Shown: piece by piece, positions 62,878 to 64,000 of the stretch
Position numbering within the stretch: position 1 is the first letter of the stretch
How the letters are laid out: each line of letters opens with the position of its first letter
Origin: Streptomyces sp. JHA26
Lineage (GTDB): Bacteria > Actinomycetota > Actinomycetes > Streptomycetales > Streptomycetaceae
DNA length: 64,000 nt
Assembly: GCF_002005565.1 (NCBI RefSeq)
Contig: NZ_BDJC01000033.1
Span: forward strand, 20,242-84,241
Reading direction: 5' to 3'
The notes under the pieces: model-generated
The model's database searches: none
Seen by the model: only the letters and a program-made list of their open reading frames with translations
What the model was told of the DNA's origin: nothing
Translations under genes and position numbers: made by a program

Positions 62878-63999
62878 GGCGAACGGCTCCCCGGCGAGCC
62901 GCAGTTCGCCGGTGTCCGCGGAGACGCGGAACACGCTCACCGTGCCGGACCGCTGGTTCGCGGCGAACAGCAGCCCGCCGTCCGGGGAGAACGCGATCTG
63001 CCGGGGGAAGCCGCCGCCCACCGGCACCGTGTCCAGCAGCCGCAGCTGTGCACCGCCCGCCGCCACGGCGTAGCGGGTGAGGCTGTCGTGGCCCCGGTTG
63101 GCGAGATAGGCGTACGAGCCGTCCGCGGTGACCAGGATCTGCGCCGGGTAGTTGGTGCCCGGCCCCGTACCGGTGGACTGCGCCTCGCCGACGGTGAGGC
63201 GCCCCGTGCCCGGGTCGTAGGCGCAGACCGCGACCGTGTTGTCGGCCTCGTTGGCGAGATAGGCGTACCGCCCGCCGGGATGGAAGGCCAGGTGGCGCGG
63301 TCCGGCGCCCGGCCGGGTGCGGGCCCGGGAGACCTCCGTGAGCGTGCCCGCCCTCTCGTCCAGGCGGTAGGTGTACACGGTGTCCGTGCCCAGGTCCACG
63401 GCGAGGACATGCCCCCCGTCCGGGCTCGTGACCACCTGGTGGGCGTGCGGGCCCTGCCGGCCGGGGCCGGGCGGGGGAGTGGAGTGGGTGACCACGTCGG
63501 TCGGCTCGCCGAGCGCGCCGGAGGCGTCGACGGGGTGCACGGCGACGCTCCCCGAGCCGTAGTTCGCGCTGAGCAGCCACCGCCCGCCGGGATGCACCGA
63601 CAGGTGACAGGGCGCGGAGCCGCCGGTGCTCCGGCTGCCCAGGACCTCGCGGTCGGACAGGCGTACGGCGGTCACGGCGCCGTCCTCCCGCTCGTTCACC
63701 GCGTACAGCGTGTGCCCGGCCGGGTGGACCGCCAGGTACGACGGATCGTCCACGCCGGTGAGGGTGCCGCGGCCGGTGACGCGGCCCGTGCGGGCGTCGT
63801 ACGCGGCCAGGCCGATGCCCCGGCCGCCGCCCTCGGCCGAGGTGTACGTCCCGAGGAGGAGCGGGCGCGGACCGGACGGCGCGTGGCCCCGGCCCGGGGC
63901 GCCGCCGCTCGCCGCGGACGGCCCGGGGGTGGCCGCGGATCCGGGTGCCGGCGCCCGGGGCGCTCTCGATCGCGAACTCGTGCACCAGCCGCCGGGCGC
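62845..63999 (-). CDS. lactonase-family beta-propeller protein, N-terminus off-window or altered
   Basis: A seven-bladed propeller of the 6-phosphogluconolactonase/YbhE family. Recognisable blades start at PRPLLLGTYTSAEGGGRGIG (about 63860) and continue through VDDPSYLAVHPAGHTLYAVN, PCHLSVHPGGRWLLSANYGS, GPHAHQVVTSPDGGHVLAVD and FPRQIAFSPDGGLLFAANQR to the stop at 62845. No start codon exists in this frame between 63860 and the window edge; the frame stays open to 63999. Family members normally have a Tat or lipoprotein signal here. Codon bias in this frame begins only at about 63940. The GTG at 63753 lies inside the second blade and is not a believable start. Confidence 0.85.
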   Translation of the reverse strand, partial: APGGWCTSSRSRAPRAPAPGSAATPGPSAASGGAPGRGHAPSGPRPLLLGTYTSAEGGGRGIGLAAYDARTGRVTGRGTLTGVDDPSYLAVHPAGHTLYAVNEREDGAVTAVRLSDREVLGSRSTGGSAPCHLSVHPGGRWLLSANYGSGSVAVHPVDASGALGEPTDVVTHSTPPPGPGRQGPHAHQVVTSPDGGHVLAVDLGTDTVYTYRLDERAGTLTEVSRARTRPGAGPRHLAFHPGGRYAYLANEADNTVAVCAYDPGTGRLTVGEAQSTGTGPGTNYPAQILVTADGSYAYLANRGHDSLTRYAVAAGGAQLRLLDTVPVGGGFPRQIAFSPDGGLLFAANQRSGTVSVFRVSADTGELRLAGEPFASPVAVCALPL

Positions 64000-64000
64000 C
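63935..64000 (-). other. possible C-terminus of an RsbT-like anti-sigma kinase
   Basis: At the right edge the minus strand, in a different frame from the lactonase, reads GARRLVHEFAIESAPGAGTR with ideal third-position bias. This is the end of the ATP-binding domain in RsbT-type serine kinases (usual form: RRLVDEFxIxSxPGxGTxI). The frame has no stop soon after, and its bias fades just where the lactonase frame gains it. Confidence 0.4.

Overview
This 64 kb window is chromosomal DNA of a Streptomyces-type actinomycete. The grounds are very high GC, coding frames whose third codon positions are almost all G or C, frequent GTG and TTG starts, 4-bp GTGA start/stop overlaps, likely leaderless genes with a TAnnnT box 6-7 nt before the start, and typical Streptomyces families (AfsR/SARP-type regulator, HrdA/HrdD-type sigma factor, PAS/GAF/SpoIIE phosphatases, streptogrisin protease). 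I see no rRNA, tRNA, CRISPR array, prophage or intact insertion sequence. Roughly 55 apparently intact genes and a surprising number of gene remnants are present.

Region by region. 1-4.3 kb: start of an alpha/beta hydrolase, a divergent SARP-like regulator, then a CBS-domain protein and a group 2 sigma factor in one operon behind a sigma-B-like promoter. 4.3-9.2 kb (minus strand): FAD oxidoreductase with polysaccharide pyruvyl transferase, a class III CoA transferase, and an FMN reductase facing its TetR regulator (9.3 kb) across twin operators. 10-16.7 kb: LacI regulator, thioredoxin and a small TPR protein, both with textbook sigma-R (disulfide stress) promoters, a dithiol flavoprotein, pirin, a foreign-looking P-loop kinase next to an IS110-type transposase scrap, and a ketopantoate-reductase-like protein. 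16.65-17.5 kb is a patchwork of broken genes. 17.5-25.6 kb: HVA1/DUF2945 protein behind a second sigma-B-like promoter, an alkyltransferase-like protein, two multi-sensor SpoIIE phosphatases, a 25-residue ribosomal protein of bL37 type, DUF488 and a PAP2 membrane enzyme. 25.9-33.4 kb: quinone-reductase-like MDR, UvrA-like ATPase, a decayed flavoenzyme gene, an HVA1/DUF3140/unknown three-gene cassette, a photolyase remnant, an SDR and its divergent MarR regulator. 33.5-43.3 kb: MMPL transporter, F420-type flavin oxidoreductase, DUF2243/CtaG membrane pair, MscS channel, methyltransferase, M20 amidohydrolase, PLP decarboxylase. 43.3-51.4 kb: secreted protease and PhoD phosphatase, methyltransferase, cupin, and a MoxR/VWA pair. 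51.6-64 kb: the lactate-utilisation operon lutABC with its divergent LacI regulator, proline iminopeptidase-like hydrolase, PIG-L deacetylase overlapping an ECF sigma factor, a Cys-rich pentapeptide protein, a CYP102-like P450 facing a TetR regulator, an iron-box-controlled DUF2470 protein, and a lactonase running off the window.

The theme is stress adaptation: redox (thioredoxin, sigma-R promoters, FMN reductase, dithiol oxidoreductase), osmotic/general stress (sigma-B-like promoters, CBS protein, HVA1 proteins, MscS, SpoIIE phosphatases), DNA damage (UvrA-like, alkyltransferase-like, dead photolyase) and iron supply (DmdR/IdeR box). The most notable observations are the two near-identical sigma-B-like promoters, two exact sigma-R promoters, the truncated photolyase next to a stress cassette, several mosaic pseudogene zones, and a frame switch near the right edge linking an anti-sigma-kinase-like C-terminus to a lactonase.
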